Assembly: GCF_900106745.1 (NCBI RefSeq)
Contig: NZ_FNNV01000004.1
Location: 1 to 64,000, forward strand
Reading direction: 5' to 3'
DNA: 64,000 bases
From: Paenibacillus sp. CF384
Lineage (GTDB): Bacteria; Bacillota; Bacilli; Paenibacillales; Paenibacillaceae
Positions 24,881 through 32,980 of the stretch are shown piece after piece. The translations under genes and the position numbers were made by a program. Position 1 is the stretch's first letter. Every line of letters starts with the position of its first letter. Below the pieces are notes generated by a model. That model searched no databases, was not told where the DNA came from, and saw only the letters and a list, made by a program, of their open reading frames with translations.

Positions 24881-25378
24881 ATGAACGTATACGACTTTAA
24901 GGTGCAAACGGTTAAGGGCGAGGAGAAATCATTGTCCGATTACCGCGGCCAAGTGCTGCTTATCGTAAATACAGCGACCAAATGCGGGCTGGCGCCTCAG
25001 TTCAAAGAGCTGCAGCGACTGCACGAAACGTATAAGGATTCGGGTCTGACGGTGCTGGGTTTCCCTTGTAATCAATTCCAGAATCAAGAGCCTGTGAAGA
25101 ATGCCGACATGGAAGAAACCTGCCAAATTAATTTTGGCGTCACGTTCCCGCTGCTTGGCAAAATCGACGTGAACGGGCCGAACGCCGACCCGTTATATAA
25201 ATATTTGAAGAAGGAAGCATCAGGGATGTTCGGCTCCGGGATCAAGTGGAATTTCACGAAGTTTCTGGTGGATGCGGAGGGGCGCGTCGTGAAGCGTTAC
25301 TCGCCGACGACCAAACCGCTGAAGTTTGAGGCGAATATTAAGAAGCTGTTGGAGAAAGCGAAGGCTCCAGTACATTAG
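24881..25378 (+). CDS. Glutathione peroxidase family thiol peroxidase (BsaA-like)
   Basis: A 165-residue peroxidase. The active-site Cys is in NTATKCGLAPQF (about residue 36), the Gln in GFPCNQF and the Trp in IKWNFTKFLVD, so the Cys-Gln-Trp triad is complete. A Cys at TCQINF gives a likely resolving residue, as in the thioredoxin-dependent bacterial enzymes. It reduces organic peroxides or hydrogen peroxide in the cytoplasm. AAAGAGGTGACGTGGC precedes the ATG. Confidence 0.9.
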   Translation: MNVYDFKVQTVKGEEKSLSDYRGQVLLIVNTATKCGLAPQFKELQRLHETYKDSGLTVLGFPCNQFQNQEPVKNADMEETCQINFGVTFPLLGKIDVNGPNADPLYKYLKKEASGMFGSGIKWNFTKFLVDAEGRVVKRYSPTTKPLKFEANIKKLLEKAKAPVH

Positions 25379-25433
25379 AGGGATTTGCGGAATACGGCTG
25401 ATTAAAGATAGTTTAGCGAGGGAGCAGCTCGAT

Positions 25434-25626
25434 GAAATGTTGCATGTTGTGCAACACTTCTTGGGGAAAACGGACCAACTAGAGTAGATGTTGCTGTTTA
25501 TGCAACAATTTCTCCTCGAAAAGTCCTTTTGCAGCCTGTTCGCTTAGAAATGTTGCACATCATGCAACAAAAGGCAGTAATAGGCCAACCAGAGAGGTAA
25601 AATGTTGCCTATTCTGCAACTTTCCG
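25434..25626. repeat. TGTTGC palindrome array, locus 3 (four copies)
   Basis: Palindromes with left arms ATGTTGC at 25437, 25488, 25550 and 25602 (steps 51, 62 and 52 bp) match the loci at 888-1080 and 10967-11160. The cores here are the most symmetrical, for example TGTTGCATGTTGTGCAACA. No gene is seen between 25379 and 25714. Confidence 0.85.
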
Positions 25627-25638
25627 TTTTGAGCTAAA

Positions 25639-25690
25639 TAAAAGCTGCTTCAAAAAGCGTTGTCAGCGCTTTTGAGGCAGCTTTTGTTGT
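25639..25690. terminator. Intrinsic terminator
   Basis: AAAAGCTGCTTCAAAAAGCG pairs with CGCTTTTGAGGCAGCTTTT. It ends fdhD on the minus strand and could also act on the plus strand. Confidence 0.85.
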
Positions 25691-25714
25691 ATAGGGGGAG
25701 TTGCCGCTTCTCTG

Positions 25715-26503
25715 TTACTCCACAATCCGATGACCGTGTGTATACACGTTCATTTCATGGCCGCGGATAAACCCGACGCATGTGATGCCCAGATCCTCGG
25801 CGAGCTTGAGCGCGAGGTCGGTCGGTGCTGACTTCGAGAGCAGGATGCCGACGCCGATCTTGGCCGCCTTTAGCACGACCTCGGAAGAGAGTCGACCGCT
25901 GAAGGCGATAATTTTATCGGTGATTGCAACACGCTGCTGGAGGGAGTAGCCGAACAGCTTATCGAGCGCATTATGGCGGCCGATGTCGGTCCGTACGGCA
26001 AGCAGCTCCGTAGCGGTGCACAGGGCTGCATTGTGCACGCCGCCGGTCAGCTTGAATTCTCCGGAGCTATTTTGCAGTAATCGAATAAGTGCGCTGCACT
26101 GGGCCGGCGATATGGTCATGCGGCTCATCGACGTACGTGCGGTACGGGCATCGTTGTGAAAATAAAACTGGCGGCTCTTCCCGCAGCAGGAGCCGATGAA
26201 TCGTTTGGAAACCTCGTCTTTACTAGTCGAGTGTTTATTAAAGAGCTCGACGTAGACGAAACCGCGCTCCTCGTCGATACGAAGCGATTCGATCTCGGCC
26301 GCTTGTCTGATGACCCCTTCGGAGGCCAAGAAGCCGATGATCATTTCCTCCAGATCGGTCGGCGAACAGACGATGGTGGCGAATTCTTCGCCATCCAGCC
26401 GCACCGTCAGCGGATACTCCGTCGCGATGTCGTCCTCCTGCAGGGAGGCTGCGCCGCAGCTGTATTTGCGAATGCGCCACTTGGCTGTGATGCTTGGCAG
26501 CAT
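25715..26503 (-). CDS. fdhD: Formate dehydrogenase accessory sulfurtransferase FdhD
   Basis: A 262-residue FdhD. It moves sulfur from a cysteine desulfurase to the molybdenum cofactor of formate dehydrogenase. The GSCCGKSRQ segment carries the conserved Cys of the sulfur-transfer loop; GGVHNAALC, RTDIGRHNALDKL and SGRLSSEVVLKA are family motifs. GGGAGGAACAATAC precedes the ATG. It lies 42 bases after the molybdopterin oxidoreductase gene on the same strand, so they form an operon and FdhD probably matures that enzyme. Confidence 0.93.
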   Translation of the reverse strand: MLPSITAKWRIRKYSCGAASLQEDDIATEYPLTVRLDGEEFATIVCSPTDLEEMIIGFLASEGVIRQAAEIESLRIDEERGFVYVELFNKHSTSKDEVSKRFIGSCCGKSRQFYFHNDARTARTSMSRMTISPAQCSALIRLLQNSSGEFKLTGGVHNAALCTATELLAVRTDIGRHNALDKLFGYSLQQRVAITDKIIAFSGRLSSEVVLKAAKIGVGILLSKSAPTDLALKLAEDLGITCVGFIRGHEMNVYTHGHRIVE

Positions 26504-26545
26504 GTATTGTTCCTCCCTATCGTAAGAGACTTCTTCGAGCCATTA

Positions 26546-28906
26546 TTACTCCTCATCCGCGATTTCCTGATCCAACTCCGCGATGCGTTTCTCCACGTAT
26601 CTCGTATCCTTCAGCGCATGATACGTTTCCGCTCGCTCCATCACGACTGCTGTATTGTACTCCGGTATCCCGGCATAAGGTTCATAGACTTTCTTCGGCA
26701 GCAGTGCATTGCACTCCGGCCAGTAAAGCTCCAGATTGCCGGAGGCGATGTCGGCGAACTTCGCTCGACCATGGAAGCTGCCGCTGCTGTTGTAGAGGAC
26801 GACAGCCTCGCCTTCCGTAATGCCATGCTTCGCCGCATCGCTCTTGCTCAGCAGGACATCGTACCGATCAGCAGCATTGAACGGGTCTTTGTTGCTGTAG
26901 ATCATGGAGTTGAACTGCTTGCCGCGGCGCGACGTGATATAGAAATGTCCTTCCGGCTTGCGCAGCTCCGGCAGTTCAACCGGGATGAGTCGTCCGCGAC
27001 CATCCTTGGTCGGGCAGACGCCGTCCTCGCACAGCCACGCGCCGCCCCACTGGAACACGTCGCCCTTGTTCTTCAGATGCTGGACGCCGTCGTAATTCGG
27101 GGAAGCTTTGGCGATTTCGGCGCGCAGGGCATGCGCGTCCTTGAATTGCACGAGCGCGGCGCGCTCCGGATCTACGCGTGCCGCAAGATCGCAATAGATC
27201 TGCCACTCCGTGCGCGCTTCCTCGATGCGAGGACCGGCGATTTCCGGCGAGAAATACACCATCCGCTCCGTCGAGGTGGATGTACCGCCGCCAGGCTGCT
27301 CATAGCGTGTCATTGCCGGCAGGACGATGACAGCTTCCTCCGCATCAGCCAGCGTGGAGGTGTTGAGCACGATATCCTGATGGACACGGATCTGAATGGA
27401 TTCCAAACAATCGCGGACAAAATCCGGCTCCGGCATCGTTTCCAGGAAGTTGCCGCCGGACGTATAGAACAGCTTCAGCTTCCGCTCATGATCCTCGGGA
27501 AGCAGTGCGTTCTCCAGCGTGACACCGACGATGTCGCCTTGCCACGTTGGCAGCTTAAAGCCCCATACATGCTCGACGCGAGGAATGTCGTCGCCCTTGA
27601 ATTCGCCGCCAGGCAAGCTGAAGGGGTCGGCGCCCATTTCGCCGGAACCCTGTACGCCGCTATGCCCGCGAATCGGCATCAGACCGCAGTATTCGCGGCC
27701 CAGAAAACCGCGCAGCAGGGCAAGATTAGCCACCTGCGAAATGTTGTCCGTGCCGAAGCGGTGCTGCGTGAGTCCCATACTCCAGACGAATACGCCGGAC
27801 TTCGAAGCAGCGAGCAGCTCCGCGAATTCTTCCATCCGCTGACGCGAGATACCGGAGGAACGCTCCAGCTGTGCCCAGTCTTGGCTCTTGACGTGCTGCC
27901 TCAGCTCCTCGTAGCCATTCACATGCTCATTGACGAATTTGCGGTCGATGGCTGAGCCTGGTTTCTCCATCTCCATGGCGAACCAATGCTTCATTACGCC
28001 GTGCATGAAGGCGATATCGCCGCCGATGTTCACTTGATAGAAATCATCGGCGAGCTTCGTGCCAAACAGCGCGGATTCCGCGATGGAAGGGACCCAGTAC
28101 CCGTCCATGGCCGGCTCGCGATAAGGATTAATGACGATAATTTTCGTCCCTTTGCGTTTGGCCGCGTACATATATTTGGTCGATACCGGCTGATTGTTAG
28201 CGGCAACGCTGCCCCAGAAGACGAGCACATCGGTCCCGATCCAATCCTTATAATTGCAGCTCGATGCACCTATGCCGACGGAACGCTTAAGCGCCGTCTT
28301 GGAAGGGGAGTGGCAGATGCGCGAGGCATTGTCGATGTTATTCGTTCCGAGGAAGCGAGCGACCTTGGCTGCGGCGTAGTAGGATTCGTTCGTAATGCCG
28401 CGCGCCGTTAAATAGAACGCCAACTGCTTCGGATCGATTTGGCGGATTCGCTCCGCGATCATGTCGAGTGCGGCATCCCAGGACAAGCGGCTGAACTTGC
28501 GCTCGCCTTTACGCCTTATTAGCGGATAAGGCAGCCGGCCTAGCTTGCGCAGCTCGGTGCTGTCCATCTTACGCAGCTCGTCAATGTCGGCGTGCAGCAC
28601 ATTAGGCTTGATCGCCGGCATCGTGTTGAGCCGCAGCAGGTTGAGTCTGGTCGTGCAGACATGCGGTCCCGCGAGCGTCTGATCGTAGAGCCCGGAAACG
28701 CCTAGCGCGCAGCCATCGCACACGCCTTGTGTCAAGATTCTCATCGCATACGGGAGATTGTCCCGGTTATCGGCCATCACTTTAATCGTGTCGCGAATAT
28801 GCTTCGGCTTTACTTTGCCGAGCCCGAAGGGGACTTTACTCACCCATAGCTTCGGATCGGGTTTGCCGGGGAGCTTGATTGGCCCGGTGTGTTTGGTTTT
28901 ACCCAT
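26546..28906 (-). CDS. FdhF/YdeP-family molybdopterin oxidoreductase
   Basis: A 786-residue member of the formate-dehydrogenase-like FdhF/YdeP family. The N-terminus has VCDGCALGVSG and HVCTTRLNLLRL in place of a classical ferredoxin-type cluster segment; SRICHSPSKTAL gives the expected Cys-His pair at the molybdenum site; the molybdopterin-guanine-dinucleotide domains follow (VFWGSVAANNQP, GHSGVQGSGEMG, and a C-terminal barrel with FYITSRRGKQFNSM). There is Cys, not selenocysteine, at the metal. Whether formate is the real substrate is unknown for this family. AAGGAGG precedes the ATG. Co-transcribed with fdhD. Confidence 0.88.
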   Translation of the reverse strand: MGKTKHTGPIKLPGKPDPKLWVSKVPFGLGKVKPKHIRDTIKVMADNRDNLPYAMRILTQGVCDGCALGVSGLYDQTLAGPHVCTTRLNLLRLNTMPAIKPNVLHADIDELRKMDSTELRKLGRLPYPLIRRKGERKFSRLSWDAALDMIAERIRQIDPKQLAFYLTARGITNESYYAAAKVARFLGTNNIDNASRICHSPSKTALKRSVGIGASSCNYKDWIGTDVLVFWGSVAANNQPVSTKYMYAAKRKGTKIIVINPYREPAMDGYWVPSIAESALFGTKLADDFYQVNIGGDIAFMHGVMKHWFAMEMEKPGSAIDRKFVNEHVNGYEELRQHVKSQDWAQLERSSGISRQRMEEFAELLAASKSGVFVWSMGLTQHRFGTDNISQVANLALLRGFLGREYCGLMPIRGHSGVQGSGEMGADPFSLPGGEFKGDDIPRVEHVWGFKLPTWQGDIVGVTLENALLPEDHERKLKLFYTSGGNFLETMPEPDFVRDCLESIQIRVHQDIVLNTSTLADAEEAVIVLPAMTRYEQPGGGTSTSTERMVYFSPEIAGPRIEEARTEWQIYCDLAARVDPERAALVQFKDAHALRAEIAKASPNYDGVQHLKNKGDVFQWGGAWLCEDGVCPTKDGRGRLIPVELPELRKPEGHFYITSRRGKQFNSMIYSNKDPFNAADRYDVLLSKSDAAKHGITEGEAVVLYNSSGSFHGRAKFADIASGNLELYWPECNALLPKKVYEPYAGIPEYNTAVVMERAETYHALKDTRYVEKRIAELDQEIADEE

Positions 28907-28924
28907 TAGTGGTGCCTCCTTAGA

Positions 28925-28986
28925 AATAAAAAAACCGCGCCGAGTCCGACATTTTCTTTTCCAAGAAAAATCGTCTCTTCGCGGTT
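28925..28986 (-). terminator. Intrinsic terminator between DUF2294 gene and the oxidoreductase
   Basis: On the minus strand ACCGCGAAGAGAC and inner TTTTCTT pair with AAGAAAA and GTCGGACTCGGCGCGGT, followed by eight T. It lies in the leader of the oxidoreductase gene, so it either ends the upstream DUF2294 transcript or attenuates read-through. Confidence 0.75.
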
Positions 28987-29026
28987 AGTCTCTTGCAGGT
29001 TCGCTGCCAAGCGCCAACACGTATCG

Positions 29027-29392
29027 TTAACGGCTGCTGCCGAATTTGCGTTCAATGTCTTGATCGAACACAAATACGGACATGCCGAAATCCTTGTCAA
29101 TATCGATATCTACATATAACTCCAGGTATCGTGCGCCGAGCAGCTGCTCCATCTCCGTTGGGGGATGGTTGCGGTAAATATCCTTTACCCACTGCGTTCG
29201 CGCTTCGCGCAGCATCTGTTTGCCGTCGCTCGCGGAGGCGATAAATTTCTCGACCGGCGATAGATTGCCTTCCATTTCGCAAATGGCCCAGTGCTTGCAG
29301 AAGGTCGTCGAGATGCGGCCGGGTCCTTTGCCCATATGCCGTTTGCGGTACGCTTTGACCAGATTGCTGAATTCCGCTTCCGTTTGATTCAT
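29027..29392 (-). CDS. DUF2294 family protein
   Basis: A 121-residue protein of the DUF2294 type: KAYRKRHMGKGPGRISTTF near the N-terminus, CEMEGNLSPVEKF, and ARYLELYVDIDIDKDFGMSVFVFD. No signal peptide. AAGAGGGG lies before the ATG. Members often sit beside formate-dehydrogenase-like genes, as here; the biochemical role is unknown. Confidence 0.8.
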   Translation of the reverse strand: MNQTEAEFSNLVKAYRKRHMGKGPGRISTTFCKHWAICEMEGNLSPVEKFIASASDGKQMLREARTQWVKDIYRNHPPTEMEQLLGARYLELYVDIDIDKDFGMSVFVFDQDIERKFGSSR

Positions 29393-29598
29393 AATTACTT
29401 ACCCCTCTTTTACCCGCTTAATCGGTGGCAGGATCGCTGCTCCGTACCGAGCGGAACAAGGTGAAACGGCTGTTGCTTCTGCTATTATCTTAGCAAGAAA
29501 GCGTACTCATGGCAATGCTGATATGGCTTATCATGCGTTTCGGTGGCAGTTATGGTACTCTTTTCTCATATAGAGTGCACTAAGGGGGAAAAGGTTTC

Positions 29599-30147
29599 AT
29601 GAATACATTGTCATACGGACTGCTCGGCATGCTGGCACGCAAGTCTTGCACGGGGTATGAGCTGACAAAGATGCTCAAATTGTTCTGGCAGGCCAAGCAC
29701 AGCCAGATCTATCCGCTGCTCGCGATGCTGGAGCAGGAGAAGCTGGTAACCTGCGAATTGATCGGGCAGACGGGGAAGCCCGACAAGAAGCTGTACACCA
29801 TCACCGAGGATGGCGCTGCGGTGCTGCGCTGCTGGATCGACGACGCACCGGCAGGAGAGAGCATCGAGCGCGATGAGTTTCTGCTCAAAGTGTATGCGAT
29901 CGGTCTAGTGGAACCAGCCATCGCAAGCAGGTTGTTTCAAGAGCGGACAGCGGCGCTCATGGAACGATTGCAGCGAGTGGAGGCGGAACTCGAGATCATG
30001 GAGGCCGACCCCACAATTGTGAAGGACCCAACCTCCAAGCAATTCGGCCGTTACCTGCTGTACCGGCGCAAGGTGGGTTTATTGAGGGAAGAGCTGTCCT
30101 GGATCGAATGGGTAATTCCACTTATTAATGTGAATGCGGAAGTGTGA
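29599..30147 (+). CDS. PadR-family transcriptional regulator
   Basis: A 182-residue PadR regulator. The winged helix begins LSYGLLGMLARKSCTGYELTKML and includes HSQIYPLLAMLEQEKLV and KLYTITEDGAAVL; the C-terminal half is the helical dimerisation domain. AAGGGGGAAAAGG precedes the ATG. It is divergent from the DUF2294 gene, whose operon it may control, or it may sense phenolic or drug-like ligands. Confidence 0.88.
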   Translation: MNTLSYGLLGMLARKSCTGYELTKMLKLFWQAKHSQIYPLLAMLEQEKLVTCELIGQTGKPDKKLYTITEDGAAVLRCWIDDAPAGESIERDEFLLKVYAIGLVEPAIASRLFQERTAALMERLQRVEAELEIMEADPTIVKDPTSKQFGRYLLYRRKVGLLREELSWIEWVIPLINVNAEV

Positions 30148-30204
30148 GTGGTGGAGGCTCGCGGTGGTGGTTTGCTAAAAGCGGATAAAGGCGGCGTGTC
30201 GGGG

Positions 30205-30400
30205 AAGGTGTAAGAGGATATGCCGCTTACAAGTGCCAATCGGAGGCGAAAAGGGAAGTGTAAGCGGCATATCCGCTAAAAGTGTGTCGAGAGTGCCGAA
30301 TTTGTCAGGTAAAGGCTCGTAGCGGAAGGTGTAAGCGGATATTTCGCTTACAGGTGCCAATCGGAGGCGAAAAGGGAAGCATAAGCGGCATATCCGCTAA
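30205..30400. repeat. TAAGCGG palindrome array (four copies)
   Basis: Palindromes of the TAAGCGGCATATCCGCTTA type have left arms at 30211, 30261, 30332 and 30382 (steps 50, 71 and 50 bp). Each pair is joined by a conserved spacer (GTGCCAATCGGAGGCGAAAAGGGAAG), and each second copy is followed by GTGTGTCGAGAGTGCCGAA, so the whole is a 121-bp tandem duplication. It fills the start of the 955-base gap after the PadR gene; no gene is seen. Confidence 0.85.
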
Positions 30401-30560
30401 AGTGTGTCGAGAGTGCCGAAATAGCAGATATACAGGGTTCTCCCACCTGACTAATTTGTGCTTCATGGACTCTCGTCGCCAAAACCACCTCTAATAAAGA
30501 CTGTGAGACGAGAAATCCGCCTCTTAATAACCAAACTAACTAATCCGAACCCACACTTGG

Positions 30561-31092
30561 GACTGAGCGTTCAAAAAACGGACTCTCAGCTCCAAAACAA
30601 CCCCAATAAAAGGCTGAGAGTCGAGAAATCGAACTCTCAGCCTTTTAACTAACCAATTCGAACCTTCCCGAGAAGCTGAGAGTAGGAAAACCCGACTCTC
30701 AGCGCCAAAACACCCCGAAAAAAGGCCGAGAGTCGCGAAATCCGACTCTCAGCCTCCAAACTAACCAATCTAGACCTTCCCGAGAAGCTGAGAGTAGGAA
30801 AACGCGACTCTCAGCGCCAAAACCAGCCCGAAAAAAGGCCGAGAGTCGTGAAATCCGCCTCTCAGCCTCCAAACGAACCAATCTAGACCTTCCCGAGAAG
30901 CTGAGAGTAGGAAAACGCGACTCTCAGCGCCAAAACCACCTCGAAAAAAGGCTGAGAGTCGAAATATCCGACTCTCAGCCTCAAAACTAACCATTCCAGG
31001 CCTTCCCGAGAAGCTAAGAGTAGGAAAACGCGACTCTCAGCGCCAAAACCACCTCGAAAAAAGGCCGAGAGTCGCGAAACCCGCGTCTCAGC
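30561..31092. repeat. CTGAGAGT palindrome array (ten palindromes)
   Basis: Ten palindromes (left arm CTGAGAGT or CCGAGAGT, right arm ACTCTCAG) have left arms at 30563, 30614, 30676, 30726, 30788, 30839, 30901, 30952, 31014 and 31065. The steps alternate 51, 62, 50, 62, 51, 62, 51, 62, 51 bp, giving a 113-bp composite repeat. Compensating changes occur inside arms (CTGAG/CCGAG). Spacers are also repeated (GCCAAAACCACCTCGAAAA and CCAATCTAGACCTTCCCG). The array ends 10 bases before the M24 peptidase stop. Confidence 0.92.
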
Positions 31093-31102
31093 CCCAACCA
31101 GC

Positions 31103-32191
31103 CTAACCAATCACCGTAAGTTCCTTCGGGAACGTCGTCAATACCTCGACGCCTCCATCCGTGACGAGGACGTCGTCCTCGATTCGCACCCCGCCGATGC
31201 CCGGCACGTAGATGCCCGGCTCGATCGTGAAGACCATGCCGCTGCGCAGCACGTCCTGGTTCTGCCCATGCACGGATGGATACTCGTGCACGTCCATCCC
31301 AAGGCCATGGCCGAGCCGGTGCATAAAGTACGGCCCATATCCGGCCGACTCAATATGCTCGCGGGCCGCGCGGTCGAGACTCGCAAGCGTAGCACCGGGG
31401 CGCGTGGCTTCGATCCCGCGCAGGTTCGCCGCCAGCACCGTGTTGTAGATCTTCGTTTGCTCCGCCGAGATGTCGCCAACCGCGAACGTCCGCGTAATGT
31501 CCGATGCATACCCGTCGGCATAGACGCCAAGGTCGAACAACAGCAGCTCACCTTCGCGCACCACGCGCGAACCCGGCACGCCGTGCGGCAGAGCAGAATT
31601 CTCGCCGGCCAGCACCATCGTGGAGAAGGAAGGGCCGCTCGCACCGAGCTTCTTCATCTGGTATTCCAGCTCGGCCACGAGTTCGATTTCGCTGACGCCC
31701 GGTTTCACTTGCGAGATACCAGCGCGCAGCACGTCCTCGATAATGCGGACGGCATGCTTCATGCGCACCACTTCGTCCGGCGTCTTAATGACGCGCATGT
31801 CGCGGAGCGGCTCGTCGATATCCGCATAGACGCTCGCGCCGACGGCACGGCTGATCGCCTCGAAACGGCTGACCGTCATATAGTCCTTCTCCAGCCCAAG
31901 CGACTGAACGCCTGCGGGCATAAGCTTAGTTAACACCTCATACGGATTGTCGGTGTCCGTATGCGTATAAATGCTCTTCACAGACGATGCGGCCTGCGCG
32001 GCTTCCAGATCAAGAGCCGGCACGATCAACAGCGGCTCCGCCTGCCGAGGAATCAACAGACCGAGAAACCGCTCATGCGGATCGGTCGCAAAACCGGTCA
32101 AGTAATAGACATGCTTCGGCATGGTGATCAGTACGGCGTCAATGGCATGCTGCTCCATATAGGCAACCAGCTGCTCAATACGATGATTCAT
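31103..32191 (-). CDS. Xaa-Pro aminopeptidase-like M24 metallopeptidase
   Basis: A 362-residue M24B peptidase. N-terminal creatinase-like domain (residues 1-130), then the pita-bread catalytic domain with all five metal ligands: Asp in LLLFDLG, Asp in ASDITRTF, His in HRLGHGLGMDVHE, Glu in FTIEPGIYVP and Glu in RIEDDVLVT. It removes N-terminal residues before proline or acts on dipeptides. GAAAGGACG precedes the ATG. It follows the XRE-cupin regulator with 68 bases between and may be co-transcribed. Confidence 0.9.
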   Translation of the reverse strand: MNHRIEQLVAYMEQHAIDAVLITMPKHVYYLTGFATDPHERFLGLLIPRQAEPLLIVPALDLEAAQAASSVKSIYTHTDTDNPYEVLTKLMPAGVQSLGLEKDYMTVSRFEAISRAVGASVYADIDEPLRDMRVIKTPDEVVRMKHAVRIIEDVLRAGISQVKPGVSEIELVAELEYQMKKLGASGPSFSTMVLAGENSALPHGVPGSRVVREGELLLFDLGVYADGYASDITRTFAVGDISAEQTKIYNTVLAANLRGIEATRPGATLASLDRAAREHIESAGYGPYFMHRLGHGLGMDVHEYPSVHGQNQDVLRSGMVFTIEPGIYVPGIGGVRIEDDVLVTDGGVEVLTTFPKELTVIG

Positions 32192-32259
32192 AACATTAAT
32201 CGTCCTTTCTTCTTCAACTTCGTCTATCGCGACTCCGTCTACTTCGTCTTCATCGTCAT

Positions 32260-32811
32260 TTAAGGATAGTAAATAATCGCATCATAACGCACGATGTCTT
32301 CACCGGGATTACGATACAAATGCGGCTGATCCGCCGCGTAGCGAACAGCGCTGCCTGCGCCTACTGTATAGGAAGTATTCTGAATTTCGATGATGAGCGT
32401 CCCTGTGGAAACAAGAATATATTCTTCCACGCCGGGGCTGTGCGCCTCGGATTCGTGCGTGCAGCCGGCATCCATTTCGACCGAATAGACCTCGAATTTC
32501 TTCGTCGGCTCGAACGGAAACATCGGATAGACGCGATAGTGGCCGTCTGCTTCGAGCAGTGGGTCCAAGTCTTCTTTTGTAATGACCGCAACCTCAGAGG
32601 GAGGCTCCTCAATTAACGTGGTAAAAGAAAGCCGAAGCCCATTGGCAATCTTCCAAATGATCGAGATGGTCGGGCTTGTCTCCCCGCGTTCAATCTGACC
32701 GAGCATCGCTTTGCTGACGCCTGTAAGCTCGGCAACCTTGTCTAGGCTGAGTCCCCTCGTTTGACGGATCATTTTCAAATTCCGCCCCAGTTTGATATGA
32801 ATCTGTTCCAT
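32260..32811 (-). CDS. XRE-family regulator with C-terminal cupin domain
   Basis: A 183-residue regulator: helix-turn-helix (IRQTRGLSLDKVAELTGVSKAMLGQIERGETSP, residues 13-48) and a cupin sensor (residues about 100-183; GVEEYILVSTGTLIIEI, AADQPHLYRNPG). This type often controls amino-acid or polyamine genes. GGAGGCTTTAT lies before the ATG. It is divergent from kbl-tdh, and the tandem repeats at 32884-32925 between them are its probable operator. Confidence 0.88.
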   Translation of the reverse strand: MEQIHIKLGRNLKMIRQTRGLSLDKVAELTGVSKAMLGQIERGETSPTISIIWKIANGLRLSFTTLIEEPPSEVAVITKEDLDPLLEADGHYRVYPMFPFEPTKKFEVYSVEMDAGCTHESEAHSPGVEEYILVSTGTLIIEIQNTSYTVGAGSAVRYAADQPHLYRNPGEDIVRYDAIIYYP

Positions 32812-32883
32812 ATAAAGCCTCCTGCTTCGCTCTCCTATTTAACCTATTGTAGCCCATGCGCGAATAAAAGTCGAAGACACGTC

Positions 32884-32935
32884 GTGCGTTATAACATACA
32901 AAACTATTGTGCGTGATAACATACATATGTATAAT
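32884..32935 (+). promoter_or_regulatory. kbl-tdh promoter with tandem 17-bp operator-like repeats
   Basis: GTGCGTTATAACATACA (32884-32900) and GTGCGTGATAACATACA (32909-32925) are direct repeats 25 bp apart. The second overlaps the -35 TTGTGC (32907-32912) and the spacer of a sigma-A promoter whose -10 is TATAAT (32930-32935; 17-bp spacer). A protein bound here would block the promoter; the divergent XRE-cupin regulator is the best candidate. Confidence 0.65.
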
Positions 32936-32980
32936 ATAAGCAAATGGATGTCTAAACCAATTGAGATGGGGATGCCGACT

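Noticed and set aside
26156-27955. 599-codon open frame on the plus strand
   Set aside because: It lies antisense to fdhD and the molybdopterin oxidoreductase, whose motifs and ribosome binding sites are clear; long antisense frames are common in GC-rich coding DNA.
28925-28986. Molybdenum-cofactor riboswitch before the oxidoreductase
   Set aside because: Only a single extended terminator stem is visible, without the multi-stem aptamer expected; an ordinary terminator explains it.
30561-31092. CRISPR array from regular palindromic repeats
   Set aside because: The sequences between palindromes are themselves repeated, spacing alternates 51 and 62 bp, and no cas genes are present.
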